DNA from: Acanthacorydalis orientalis
Lineage: Eukaryota; Arthropoda; Insecta; Megaloptera; Corydalidae
DNA: 64,000 bases
Direction: 5' to 3'
NCBI GenBank assembly: GCA_034766995.1
Contig: CM068314.1
Coordinates: 13,350,201-13,414,200, forward strand
Part shown: positions 1 through 12,536 of the stretch, piece by piece
Numbering within the stretch: the first letter of the stretch is position 1
Layout of the letters: every line of letters begins with the position of its first letter
Translations under genes and position numbers: made by a program
The notes under the pieces: model-generated
What the model was told of the DNA's origin: nothing
What the model saw: only the letters and a program-made list of their open reading frames with translations
Databases searched by the model: none

Positions 1-1
1 A

Positions 2-140
2 AGCAGTAGGGAATGATGGATTATTAGCAGAAATTTTCAACCTGGTAGGGGAAAAAACTGAAAAAGTTCTCGGTGATATATTCACATCATGTGTATAAAA
101 AAGAACTATATCAGATAAATGAAATGAAGCCGAAAAGATA
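2..140 (+). pseudogene. LINE reverse-transcriptase fragment, truncated by window edge and with stops
   Basis: From base 3 the frame reads AVGNDGLLAEIFNLVGEKTE, then a stop, then further similarity. The sequence (K)A-x-GNDG-x-x-AE-x-F resembles the conserved start of the reverse-transcriptase domain of non-LTR retrotransposons (Jockey, RTE and R1-like elements share it). Two in-frame stops show it is dead. The fragment appears to stop where the family-A mariner homology begins, near 135-140. The clade cannot be told from so short a piece. Confidence 0.6.
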
Positions 141-527
141 AAAAAGAAGTAAATAAGAGCAAATTTTTTGTATGCGTTCCAAAGAGGTGATAACGCATCA
201 GAAACTGCTCATAAACTAAACAATGCATTTGATGTGGGCACTATTAAGGAACGTACGGTGCAATGGTGGCTCCAAGAAAATTGTGCTTGGGACGAGTGCC
301 TTTTAGGTGAAGAAGGTCACGGGCGTTCTTCTTCAGTTCATAACGACCAACTAAATGTGCTAGTTGAACTAATTCAACCACCCACAACAATTCGAGAGTT
401 GTCATAAAAGTTAGACGTTAGTCATCCAACAGTTCTAGACCACTTAAAACATCTACAAAAACAAAAAAGCTGTAAATTTATATGAATTTGAAAGTCATAG
501 ACCGCAGTTATCTTTCTAGTAACCTAA
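140..527 (+). pseudogene. Mariner family A copy 1: HTH domain remnant plus 3' end, 5' truncated
   Basis: The frame from about 168 reads an N-terminal transposase HTH domain, including ETAHKLNNAFDVGT, ERTVQWWLQEN and VHNDQLNVLVEL. A TAA at 405-407 replaces a codon kept in other copies; the frame then continues as KLDVSHPTVLDHLK. The sequence passes directly into the family 3' end (GAATTTGAAAGTCATAG, then TCTTTCTAGTAACCTA). The 5' terminal repeat is absent, and LINE sequence occupies its place. The HTH domain resembles the DNA-binding part of SETMAR/cecropia-type mariner transposases. No catalytic domain is present. Confidence 0.8.
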
Positions 528-798
528 TTCTTTCAATTACTTAAGCTTACGCTTCGATTTCACATTAAAGATTTCACATTATTATAAATTTTTATTTTTA
601 TAAAACGTAATCAAATACATATAATTGAAAAATTATTCTGTTTATACAAATATATATATTAAGAATTTAAATTAAAACTTACACATTTATTGGGGTTAAA
701 AAATTAATTAAATCAGGTTTTATAGTAAACTGACTGAAACAGCGCCTCTCACATTCCGCTTAAATGTCTTTTTTTCAAGCCTTAGATGAAGCCAAATT

Positions 799-813
799 TA
801 TATATGTATATAC

Positions 814-879
<66 letters not shown>
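799..879. repeat. (TA)n microsatellite
   Basis: Imperfect at its left side (TATGTATATACATATATA), then pure TA to 879. Confidence 0.95.
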
Positions 880-882
<3 letters not shown>

Positions 883-979
883 GTATCCATTATATAAATC
901 ACATTTTTTGAATAAAAAACACAAAGCTGAGCACACCTTTACTATTATTATTCCACATATGGAACAAAATGAATAAGAG

Positions 980-1140
980 TCCATGCGTGACGACATTCGA
1001 CCAAAAAAAATGTGCAACGTATATTTGCGTGGGTGTGTGTTGTGGTGCGGCCGGGTGTCCTGATATTGATCCTGTCAGCGTCCCGTGGTCTCCGCGGCGA
1101 CGGTCGGGAACAAAAGGATGACACGTGTGTGTATACATAT
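980..1140. other. Short GC-richer block between (TA)n arrays
   Basis: It contains GTGCGGCCGGGTGTCCTGAT and GTGGTCTCCGCGGCGACGGT. There is no supported frame; every frame here merges with microsatellite translation. Confidence 0.3.
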
Positions 1141-1198
1141 GTATATGTGTGTGTGTATGTACATATATATGTGTGTATAAATGAGAGTATATGTATGT

Positions 1199-1300
<102 letters not shown>

Positions 1301-1607
1301 GTAGTGTGTGTGTGTATGTCTGCTGTGTCACAAATTCTGGCAGGTTTTTCGTCAAAAACGCGGAAAAAATAATTAGCGCGCATATTCAGCGTTTTCACGG
1401 AAACGGATATCGTCGTCACACGTTACACACACTTAGTATTATTCACTTACACAGCCACGTGCGTATACACACACATTTATATATACATGAACTTTTTTCT
1501 GTAATATGAGAATCCAGAATTTTATCCCAAAGATATTTATAAAAATAAAACACTTGGAACAACATAAACTCAAGAGTTTATTTTAAACAATATTGTAAAA
1601 TATATTA

Positions 1608-1610
<3 letters not shown>

Positions 1611-1665
<55 letters not shown>
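1611..1665. repeat. (TA)n microsatellite
   Basis: 55 bp of uninterrupted AT repeat. Confidence 0.95.
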
Positions 1666-1670
<5 letters not shown>

Positions 1671-2121
1671 TGATTCAGTTTAAGAATCCGATAAGTAAAC
1701 ACTATTAAATAATTTATATACTTTAATGTGTGGAATGTAATTAGAACTAATCTATTATTAAATGAAATGAGAAACACTTTCGAAAAGTACGGTTGAAATG
1801 TCGGTCGATATGATTATTCTTTGACTGTAAACCAAATTATTTAAAGCGGATCTATTTATAGATAGACAGGAAATCAGTTAATCAATCTGTGCGTAACAGG
1901 TTGCGGTTTGGTCATTTCAAAGCAGTTAAACTGTAAAGTACTTTTTTTACTAAAAACATTCCAGGGGAATAACATTATTTTTTTAATTTGTGTACTTGTT
2001 TATTTTAAATTCTCAGGGTTAATTAAAATAAAAAGAATAAATTGATTACCTGACTATTGATTCATTTATCAATTGAAAAAGTAATCATTTAATTATTAGG
2101 CTGATAGATAATATTTGATTA

Positions 2122-2670
2122 GGTTGATAGACAAACAGTTTCAGTTTTTGTTTTTGGAATTCCAACCTTAATTTTTTTTCAATAAAGTATCGTGTTCATG
2201 TTAATATCATTTTCAAATGCATTTTTCAGTCTGTGTTTTGGTAAGATGATTTTATTGTTAATTTTTTTGATTGAAATTGGTCTAGTAGTTAAATATGGAA
2301 AAGAAGCAAATAATATCACTTTTGTATGAGTTCGAAACGGGTGGTAGAGGAGCTGCTCGTAAATTAAACGATGTTTTTAGTGTCAGTATTGTTAAGAAAC
2401 GTATGGCACAATGGTGGTTCCAAAATTTTCGTGCAGGGGAAGAGAGCCTTGAAGATGTAAAAGGTCTTCGGTGTCCTTCTTTAGTTCATAACGACCAACT
2501 GAATGTGCTAGTTGAATTAGAACCACGCACAACAATTAAAGAGTTTGCACAAAAGTTAGACGTTAGTCGTTCAACAGTTCTGGATCACTTAAAACAGCTA
2601 TAAATATTAAAAAAGTTTAAAATGTATATAAATTTGAAGGTCACAAATAGCAAATATTTTTCTACCAACT
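2122..2670 (+). mobile_element. Mariner family A copy 2: 549-bp HTH-only mariner derivative, complete ends
   Basis: The left end (GGTTGATAGACAAACAG) and right end (AAATATTTTTCTACCAACT) are imperfect inverted repeats, and each is flanked by TA (2120-2121, 2671-2672), the mariner target duplication. Inside, only the transposase N-terminal HTH region (2295-2603) remains; the DD34D catalytic part is gone. The same join of HTH to 3' end is seen in copies at 140 and 7940, so the deletion pre-dates their spread. It must be mobilised in trans. Confidence 0.85.
2295..2603 (+). CDS. HTH-only mariner transposase fragment (102 aa, open frame)
   Basis: This open frame of 102 codons starts with ATG at 2295 and ends with TAA at 2601-2603. 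It covers the paired-like DNA-binding region of a mariner transposase: a first HTH (FETGGRGAARKLNDVFSVS), the linker with MAQWWFQNFRAGEESLED, and a second HTH (KEFAQKLDVSRSTVLDHLKQL). It ends where the full transposase would continue to the catalytic domain. If expressed it could bind the element's ends but not cut them, and so act as a repressor; that is inference. No host promoter is visible. The open frame may be young-element luck rather than selection. It is the least damaged of the family A copies here. Confidence 0.6.
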   Translation: MEKKQIISLLYEFETGGRGAARKLNDVFSVSIVKKRMAQWWFQNFRAGEESLEDVKGLRCPSLVHNDQLNVLVELEPRTTIKEFAQKLDVSRSTVLDHLKQL

Positions 2671-3884
2671 TAATAATATGAAATTCACCTCTTTTTAAAA
2701 ATAAACTGAAAATATAATAATCAAGTAACTTAATTTTTCATTAGTATAATTATTCATATTCTAGATATCTGTAAATGTATCTTTTATATATTCTTTTACA
2801 AGAAAAAAAGATATTTATAAATTGTATAAATATAGAACAGGTTTGAAGTATATGTTCAAAAATCTTTTAACAATTAAAATAAGTAATTACACATAAAAAA
2901 CATTTGTATAATTATTACTTACATATAAAAATCATTCAAAGAGAAATATATCTTTGAATTTTTTTTTAACATAAAAAATATCCTGTTGTTTATTAAACAT
3001 GCGGGCCTAATTAAGAAGATCAAAGAAATATGTATCATATGTCAGTAACCCATTGTGAATCCGCGCCTGTGTGCCTAAATGTACTTGCATGTCGCACACG
3101 ACTGGCGTTTATGAAAGGAAATTGTTTTCAAAACGCACTGTGCAAAAAAATGTCACAGATTTGTAAAACATATGAATAAAAAGTTATGACGTTAAAGGAT
3201 TTAGCGGTATTTTGTCGGTATTTGATTTACATTCGGCTTTAGTTACACGTTAAATTTTTTTGCATTAAACAGACACATTGTGCGCCACGTGCAAATATTT
3301 TCATATTAGTGTTTGTTTTTTCTTATATGTCGTTTTGTTATATTGTTATTTTGTTATATTTTGTTATATCATTATTTAAAACTAACGATATTCATTTGCT
3401 TATCAAAAATAGATAACTACAAGGAAGCAGACAAGAAAATTATCAATTCTTTTGCTTTCTTCTACGACTTAATATTTTTTTCTGAAAGTTGAAATTATTA
3501 TTATTGTTGCAAATTATTTTCTTTCTTAAGGCAATTACAAATTGGTTTCATTTTCAATATAAATTGAATATCAAATGTCTTGTAGTTTCCTTTAGTCACA
3601 AAATAAAATCGAATTCAAGAAAATCTCTAAAAATTTTAAAACGTGTATGTGTATATATTAAAGTGAAACCATAAACTAAATATATAAAAGAGATCTCATC
3701 AAAACGATATCAACAAAAATCAGACATTGAAGAGTTAATTTAAAAATGAATAATGTAATAAATGTATTCTATAAGACTTTAATATAATTTCCGACCTTAA
3801 GATTTGTATAAATTTCAAATATTTTCAAAAACCATCATAATAAATTTTCCAACTCCACATAAATAACCAACTATGTTAATGCAT

Positions 3885-3990
3885 TGTCCTGATGGTTTTT
3901 TAGTCGTTTTTGTTTACTTGAGTTTCTGTTCTTCACTACTAATTTCAGTACGTGTAATCCTCTTACGGTAGAATTTAGAAGACTGATTTT
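3885..3990. repeat. Half copy of a foldback-like repeat
   Basis: TTTTAGTCGTTTTTGTTTAC, then TTGAGTTTCTGTTCTTCACT and ACTAATTTCAGTACGTGTAA, resemble 8690-8760 (GTAGTCGTTTTTCTAAATCA and so on). Confidence 0.4.
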
Positions 3991-4922
3991 AATTTTATGT
4001 TATATTTAAACCTCAAACAAAACGTAATTAAAATCATTCTCTAAAATTCTGCTCAAAATACATGTACCTCAACTAGTAATGGAGGACAAAAAGCTAGGTA
4101 ATCCAAAATGTTTAAAACGTTAACAGACAACATAATTTCTTTCTTTTTTAACTTCAGTACTTTAAAAGTATGTTTATAATTTTTTATTTAGATCATTTTT
4201 TTAATATGAAGTTTTAAAGCAAAAACCGGCTTTTAATATATTTTTTGATAATAAAAAATCACGACTTTTTCAATTTCAAAGGTTTTTTTAAAAGCAATAA
4301 TTTTTTTTAAACAATGTGTAGAAAATTTAACTAAATATATTAAACATTAAAGTATTAAATAAATACATCTATTAGAAAAAACTAACTAATAAAATTCGAA
4401 TTGATATTTTTATTATTATCATATATTTTGTAAATCCGCATTAATTCACTCTGTATTTCATGATATTTCATTTAAAAACATAATGCACGATTTATTTTCC
4501 ATCATATATCAATATACAATATATAATTACGACCAGTTCTTTAGGAAAACTCACTTTCACTGACATTAAAGCGAACCACAAATATAAAAAGAATAAAAAA
4601 AATCGTAACGTTTTGAAATTTTCACGCTTTATGCTATAACTGGCTACCGGAATCCGGAAAAGTGAATGTTTTTTGTGTGAAATCGACCGCGAAATCGATT
4701 GGCGCCACACAAAAATACGCAGTTGCACATTCAGCCATTCTCGATTTCTCTGTTTTCAAAAAAATACTTTTTTAAAGGTATATTCGTATACGAGATATTT
4801 CTGTCGAATCATCAATACACAACATATTTAAATAAGTAGACGAATGAAATTCGAATAAAGGAATAACTTTTGTTCTCTTGAAATTATACGGCGGAAGTAA
4901 TTCAATAGAGACAACCTTCAAC

Positions 4923-4924
<2 letters not shown>

Positions 4925-4957
<33 letters not shown>
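4925..4957. repeat. (TA)n microsatellite
   Basis: About 32 bp of AT repeat. Confidence 0.9.
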
Positions 4958-4960
<3 letters not shown>

Positions 4961-7939
4961 AGACAGAAAAAGAGAAAAATATACTTTATAAAAAAAATTG
5001 TAAATATATTTATTTATTAACAATTTTGAAAAAGTAAAAAACAAATATTTGAAATTTTTTTATAATTTAGAAGAATTTTGACTTTAACACTGTACACTGT
5101 ATAATATTTTTAAAAAAGTTATTTAAACATTTCTATGTTTACAATGTTGTGCAACTAAATGAAAAGCATTTAACAAAGTTAAATATTTACCAAACGTTTA
5201 ATTTTAGAATAAATATTTGAACAAAATTTATGCTGAAAATCATTCTATTCTACAGATCGTTTTATTAAAATTCTTATTTCTCAGATCTTCTATGAAACTG
5301 TCAAATTTGCAATTGTTCACAAAACTGATTTTGAGGAAACGATTCAATTTGTATGAAAAACGACATAATTACAATAAGTACATTTCAAAAATTTCATCAC
5401 GTATCACATCGAATGTAACGACAAGCACACAGACACGACATAACAAACAAACAAACAAAAAAGACAGACAACAAATGTTGAAATTTGCTTATCTGATACA
5501 CTGGATACAATGTCATTTGGATTTGTCAACGTATTTGCATACTACTATCCATAGGGTGCCAGATGAGCATCATCACCAACGACCAGATGCAAATTTGATT
5601 TTATATGCAAGAAATTCATGTCACACATGTAGGGTGTAGTATCTGACGCGTGGTTGGTTAATACGACATATCGTCTACACAAAATTGGAGGAGTGGAGTC
5701 GATGATGAGGTTTTTCGAATTATTTCCTATGAGAGTATATAATATCGTTTGGATAAATGGAAAACATGATGATCAAATATTCAACATAATGACATTTTAA
5801 AGTAATCATATTAAAGTTAATTACTTTCAGAATAAAAACGTTCAGATTTGGAACAATTCTATAAAATCAAAATTTTAATCATTAAAATTTAAAATGAATA
5901 AATTAATGTGGTTATTTAATTTTTTATGACAGAAAATATATGCAATTACACAAACAGATCATACTTCACACGTCGCAAAGTTTTAATAATTTAAATGGCT
6001 AAAATTTGTTGAAAATTTTGACATTTATTGCATATGTATTAAACATTCTGACGAGAAAAATATATTTTGACATGAGAAATTAACAATGAATAAAAGTGGT
6101 AATTTATTTGAGAATCATTTTTCAAATCAATTATCTGAATAAAAAATAGAAAAATCGATGAAATTATTGTTTAACATGTTTATAGAAATTTGAATAAAGT
6201 TTTAAATTATGTTCATTATAATCATGTAATAAAATTTTATATTATGTAATTAAAATTATGTTATATATATATATATATATATATTTGTATATAAATATCT
6301 TTAATTATGCCATATATCGAACTTTAAAATGTTTATTCGCACGTTACTAGTTTCAGAATTTATCTCCATCTATTTAAAGCATCGTACTCTTTGTCGAGCA
6401 CATTTATATGAATTCATGGTGCAGTTTAATAAGAACACTTGCCGGAAGAAATCCGTCATTGCTCCTCGAGATGTTTCCCTGTAATATGTACAGAAGAGCT
6501 TTTACAGTCGACAAATCATACCGTCTCGTTTACTCACAACGTGTTGACCTCATGCAGCCATCCAGACTGCAAATGTTCATAGCGTGTTATTTATAATCAA
6601 ATAATTACGCTCATTTTATTGCCGCGTTGACAGAGATCTAGAATCTATATAGCACATTTATAATATGTTTACGATTACAGTTTTGTGTTGTTTACGATAT
6701 GTGCATTCGGTGAAATGTTCAAGTAAATGTATGAAGCTATTAAAAATGAATTAAGAGATGAGGTTCATTGCAAATGAACTACATAATGTTTTTATATTTA
6801 TAAACGTACGCGCAACGATAAAAAGGTACATAAAATTAATTATACAGAGAACTTGAAATAAACAGAGGAGTACGCAACACAAACACGAATGAATTCATTA
6901 AATTTAATTATAGAATCTGTATAGAGATGTTTTTCCTGAAAAATTAAAAACAGCAGTTTACTTTTTCATTTTTTTACTTTAAACCGTTTTAAATTCGTTC
7001 TTGTATATGAATACGTTTACAAAATAATAAACGAATAATTTTAAATAGCATCATCGCTCCTTTCATATTCACACTCAAAATATTTTTTAAACTAAATATT
7101 TAAAACACGCATGTATTTTAACCACATTGCTTACATTAAGTTTTCATAATTTTTTTCCCTCTCGAGCTGAAAATTGAATTCGTGAAATGCTTAAAACTTT
7201 TAATCTTCAAACATATTTTATCGTATCCCTCACTCAGTTTAAAATGAACTTTAAATAGCTATTGTGATAACCACATATATCAACTTAGTAAGTTAGCTGC
7301 CGGCCAAACTCAGTACGAAAAATAACTGAAAATTTCCGCGGCTCTCCACATCGACGAAAAGTTTTATAATTTCCTTCATTAAGAAGTAAATGGAGTAAAA
7401 AAAACTTCTCACTTTCGTATCAAATTTTTTCATCTTTTTTCTATTTATATCTTTTATGAAGGTTGTAGAAGGAATGATATTTACGAATTAATTTTTTCTA
7501 ACATTTTAATTTAAAACAACGATTCTCTGTCTTTATTACATTTTTATGGGCGTTTATAAAATTAAAAATTATTAAATACTGTTAAAATATACACTAACTT
7601 ATTTATAAAACATGACGACATTTCAAATTTTGTAAATAAAACCATTACTTGTTTTTTTAAATTTTATTCCTTATTTAGAAATAAGAAGATATTACTTTCT
7701 ATGCTTGTTATTTTTTACATTGAAGTCAATTAAAATTCTTCAAATATTTTATAAATTCATTTTCTGAATCAAGAAATATATATATATATATATATATATA
7801 TATCAAAAAATGTCTACTGATTGCACATTACTTTAAACAATGTCATTAACTAATCAGCTTTAATCATTTTATTTCTTAATATTAATGAATATATTTAACG
7901 AAATGAATAATGAAAATACAGCAAAAAACGTAAATATGA

Positions 7940-8510
7940 GGTTGGTAGAACAAAATTGAGGTTTCTGTTTTTTGAATTCTAACCTTAATTTTTTCAATGA
8001 AAGTTTCAATTCATTGTATTCATGTTAATATTATTTTAAAGTGTATTTTTCGGTCTGTATTTAGTAATATCGACTTTAGTTTGTTATTAATTTTGATTTA
8101 AATTGAGCTATTGAATTAAAGATGGAAAAATGAAAATAAAAGAAAGTTTTTTATATTGTTGAGTTTACAACAGGTAGTAAAGAAGCAGAAACTGCTTGTA
8201 AACTAAATGTTGCTTTTGGTGTGAGTACTGTTAAGAAACGTACGATGGGACGTAATGGTGGTTCCAAATATGTCCTACTGGAGACGAGAACCTTTAAGAT
8301 GAAGAAGGTCACGAGCGTCCTTCTTCAATTCATAACGACCAACTGAAGGCGTTAGTTGAATTAGAACCACGCACAACAATTTGAGAGCTTACACAAAAAT
8401 TAGGCGTTAGTCATCCAACAGTTCTGGGCCACTTCAAACAGTAAAATCAAAAAAGAGAAAAATGTATATGAATTTTAAGGTCATTAATTGCAAGTATTTT
8501 TCTACCAAGC
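7940..8510 (+). mobile_element. Mariner family A copy 3: HTH-only derivative with complete ends, frame broken
   Basis: The left end GGTTGGTAGAACAAAATTG (7940) pairs with the right end CAAGTATTTTTCTACCAAGC (ending 8510). The internal plan is the same as in the copy at 2122. The reading frame starts ATGGAAAAA at 8122 and stops at once (TGA). Later segments of the HTH (GSKEAETACKLNVAFGVSTVKKRT) are readable but frameshifted, and further stops follow, so it codes for nothing now. It is about 570 bp long, the same class as the copy at 2122. Confidence 0.82.
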
Positions 8511-8689
8511 TAATATAATATATAAAATTAAATAATCGCATCAAATAAATTACTCTCTAAGATTTTCTTCATTTTAATTTCTGAAATAATTTTACAGCAT
8601 TCTAAAATAAAAGTTTGTACTCAAATTCTATTTTCTACATGAAACGTTTTTATGTAATCATTAAAAACAACTAATTATGTTGTCTCGGT

Positions 8690-8800
8690 GGTAGTCGTTT
8701 TTCTAAATCATTTGAGTTTATATCTCCTTCTAATCGTTTCAGTAAGTGTAGCAACTTCAGGCAGATTTATAAAACTTAAGATGACTCAGTTGCTGAAACT
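8690..8800. repeat. Half copy of a foldback-like repeat
   Basis: GTAGTCGTTTTTCTAAATCA, then TTGAGTTTATATCTCCTTCT and AATCGTTTCAGTAAGTGTAG, match the repeat at 3885. The right part (GAAACTAGTAGAAGAAGACA) is roughly inverse to its middle. Confidence 0.4.
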
Positions 8801-10231
8801 AGTAGAAGAAGACAAGAACTAAAATTATTCAATAGTACAAAAACTAAAAAAATTACATATATTCATCGATTCATCAAAATCTTAATGATAATAATTTATC
8901 TCTATGTTCGATTCTCAATCAGTTGTTACATTTTACTTTTATTTCTAATTTATATGTGAAAAAAATAATTAAAACATCCCGATATGGTTTCAATTCAACT
9001 ATACTCCTAATAGTAGAGTGCGTTCAGTTAAAAAGAATTGAGCAATGTTATGACAAAACAAAACGTGGCAAATTGTTAAAATAGAATAGAAAAAGATAAG
9101 GATAAAAAAGGAATGAAATGCTCGATTTTATGTTCTTTTATATAAGCTGATATGTTTAAAGCTTCTTTGCCGACCTAAAACCGACTTCGTCATACTGTAG
9201 GGTGAGCAATTTTAACAAATCGTCGCAATTGGCGGAAGAGTTAATCGACTTTCCCGGCACTCGACGATAATATATTTTTTTATATTCCACTTTAAGAAGT
9301 CCCAAGCAATCTATTTTGATTTTTATTCATATTTTTATTGGTCATGAATAGTGTTATGAACGTAGTTAGTTTGAATATCTTCAGTCGTATCGAATAGTGG
9401 TAATTTAGAGCAGCTTTAAGAATCGTTCACAATTTAAATTGAACTGAAACTTAACGACACTAAATAGAATATTTATCGCTTATGAAGTGTGTGTTTATGA
9501 AAACACTATCATACGAGTACACATTTCATGGATTTTCAATGATAATTTTTAGAGTTCTATTTAGTAAAGTAACAGACTACAATAAGTCGTAAAATATAAA
9601 TCAAACTGAAGAATTTCAATAAGTTTTTCGAATTCATAGTACACAATGTATATTATGTGTATATAAGGAAACACATACAAATACATAACCACATTTTTCA
9701 TTATTGTAAAACAATTAAGTCAAACTTTGTCTATTTTTATAAGTTAAAAAATCAATGCCATTATTTTATCATTTGTATCTAACAAATAACTAAATTAAAC
9801 CTAGGCATTTTTTATTTATTATCAGACTAATAGAATTGAAAATACCACAACCATTTAATAAAGACCTACAATCTTAATATTTTTAATAAATTTATAAATC
9901 CGGTAATAAATACAGTAAATATTAATTATGACTATTACGCGTAAGGAAAAGAATTAAATGTCAAATTTTTACTTTTAACACAAATATTTTTAAGTAAAAG
10001 TGATTCCGCATTATATTATATTATATAATATATGTTTTACCTTATTTAATCCAAATTCTTATTAAATAGTCCAAAATTTTTACTAATAAATATATAAATT
10101 GATATTAAAAATTCTTCAAAATAATCCATAATTTAACCATGATTTAATAATTTGTATACATTCTTAAATAACAAATAATCTACCTAATAATAAAAGTGTT
10201 TTTAATTTTTTATATGAATGACTTAAAAACG

Positions 10232-10272
<41 letters not shown>

Positions 10273-10539
10273 ATGCGTATGTATATATGAAATAAATATT
10301 CAAGTTTTTTAAAGAACAACCTGTTTCAAAGATATTTCTCAAAAGTATATTAAAATAAACAACTCTTTTAAATTAAAAGGAATTAAAAAAATGAATTGAA
10401 AAATAACCGAATAAAAATATTAGTATTTCAGTATATATATATATATATATATATATAAATACATATAGTTATAAAAAATTCTTCAAAAAAATTTAATATT
10501 TTTTATTTATATTCATAAGATGGTGAATTGAAATTCATC
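8801..10539. other. AT-rich intronic DNA, nothing recognised
   Basis: Short (TA)n at 10235 and 10433. A GC-richer patch at 9180-9270 has no frame. Confidence 0.55.
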
Positions 10540-10945
10540 TCGTCTAAAATATACGTTCTTTTGAATACAACGCACACACACACACACACACATTACCCGG
10601 CGAATGCAAATAAAAATTGTACACAAAGAGCAAACAAATGTACAAACCGCGCAGAAAGGGAATCGTGAAATCAAATGTGGCATGGTCGGGATACGAAAGA
10701 GCGCACAGTGCGGTGAAGTCCATCGTCGCTAGTAGCAGAAAGTGGACATTCAACTGCTCAGCTATTCCGATGGGTGGCCGTTTTGTGACGGGAAATGAAG
10801 CGTCCTCTGCTGTCGAGACGATCACAGCCAACGGGGTTTCCGGTCGGTCACCGGAGTCCACGTGCATCACGGAAACAATAACCGCCAAATGCATTGCTAT
10901 AAGGGTTTATAGAAATATAGGGAGTGATAGATGGTAATGACAAAT
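10540..10945. other. GC-richer island, function unknown
   Basis: After a (CA)n run there are about 380 bp of near-balanced composition with frames of 106 (plus) and 116 (minus) codons. Both use non-ATG or low-complexity starts and neither looks like a known domain. It may be a regulatory block or a remnant exon. Confidence 0.35.
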
Positions 10946-11574
10946 GCGTCGTGGTTCCGAATGAACGATACCCATTTACTGCTTAAATGTAACTTTATAT
11001 TTTTGAAAAAAACACTAAAATAAATTTAAAATCGAATACACTATAAACAAATCGATTTTTCAAATGGAAATTCGTTTTAAAATTTTATACATAAAATAGA
11101 CTTATTTAAATTTACATCAGTAAATTCTAAACACATAAGTTTTGTCGGATGAAAACTATCTATATTTAAGGGGAAATATTAACTGTTATTCACAACTATT
11201 AAACTCTTATAATCCTATTGGTAGTTCTTTCGAATCCATTTTTCTCTTCTAAAACTAATTTCGATCCATGTGTCATCTTCAGATACCTATAAATAACATA
11301 AGTTATCCACAATAATTTTAAGAGAGAACACGTATAAAAAGCATTCCAGGAAACTAAACTAATATAAATAAAAATTAGAAAGATAATTAGAAAATAAATT
11401 GAAAAGACCCCAGAATTTAATACAAATAAGTCTAACTTTAATTAGTCATATTATTACTTAAACTCGAAAATAAAATCTGAAACTAATAATTTTTTATATT
11501 TTTTCTATTTGCAAATCGATATTTATTCTCATATTTAAAATAGATTTTCCAAAATATAAAATTGATATTTTTTT

Positions 11575-11690
11575 CAGAAATGAATTCTTTTTTGATCAAA
11601 AATGTTCAATAAATTAATCATTTATCATTTTTTAATTAATATTCACATTTCTATAACAATGCCATAATTCTCAGTCCGTCAATGTATAAA
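11575..11690. repeat. GATCA foldback repeat (family G), partial
   Basis: GAATTCTTTTTTGATCAAAA, ATGTTCAATAAATTAATCAT and ATGCCATAATTCTCAGTCCG show the family order with decay. Confidence 0.4.
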
Positions 11691-12485
11691 ATTAATTTTT
11701 TAAATTTTCTTCTAAACACTATGTTTCAATTTTTGTTAAAATACGGACTTTTATAAAAAGAAATCGTAATTTATCAATATACAGGGTTTTGGTTTTTAAC
11801 AGATTAAAAAACTAATATTAAATATTCAACTTAAATTTTATAATTATTATTTTTTCAAATATTGAAACTAACTTAACGTTTATAATAATTGAAATAATAA
11901 TAATAAATGTTTACATAGTTCGTCTAACGAAATTCTCTAAATTAACTTAATTACAAACAAAACCAATTAATCACACTTTTAATAAAATATAAGCACATAT
12001 CAAGTATAAATCTAAACGGGGTGAAATACTTAAAGAAAAGAACAAGAAAAACGTTATTAACGTTTATGTTTGAAGCCATTAAGATAAATTGTATAGATTT
12101 AAAGAAGATGATCAAAACACATACGAACTTCTACGATCTAAATGACCAGCGAAACACATTTCCACGTATTTTAGTGAATAGCCATTCTCATCTGAAATAT
12201 CGTACGAACATAAAACTAAATATTAACTGATAAATATTTTCCGTCGAATCAGTGACTAGGTCAGTTGTTTTCCAGCATTTCGAAGTTTACTGGACTGGGT
12301 TGATATCGACTTGTTCTCCAGAATCGACCCAGTTGCTTCCCTTATCGCATTCAAGCAGACTTGTTTCAAGTTTACTCGCCATCGAGGTATACAGAACAAA
12401 CACTCACACATATATACAAGTACAGCAAACACACACATAAACTATTGTGTTGCTCATCGTAAGGAAATATTATCTATACACACAC

Positions 12486-12489
<4 letters not shown>

Positions 12490-12533
<44 letters not shown>
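12490..12533. repeat. (TA)n microsatellite with (CA)/(TG) edges
   Basis: Pure TA of about 44 bp. Left of it is CACACACATAAA and right of it GCGTGTGTGTATATATG. Confidence 0.9.

Positions 12534-12536
<3 letters not shown>

Larger units (their letters stand above)
2671..7939. other. AT-rich intronic DNA, no gene seen
   Basis: Apart from (TA)n at 4925, 6261 and 7779 and the half repeat at 3885, I see nothing but AT-rich DNA. Slightly GC-richer patches lie at 4640-4740, 5480-5720 and 6400-6560 and have no supported coding frame. Confidence 0.6.

Noticed and set aside
5217..5639. 140-codon plus-strand frame
   Set aside because: It lacks an ATG at its stated beginning, matches no family, and has AT-driven Lys/Asn/Ile-rich content at its start.
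12252..12440. Possible small exon (31 codons, MASKLETSLLECDKGSNWVD on minus)
   Set aside because: There is no clear splice site before it and no family. It could not be linked to the TMTC gene.
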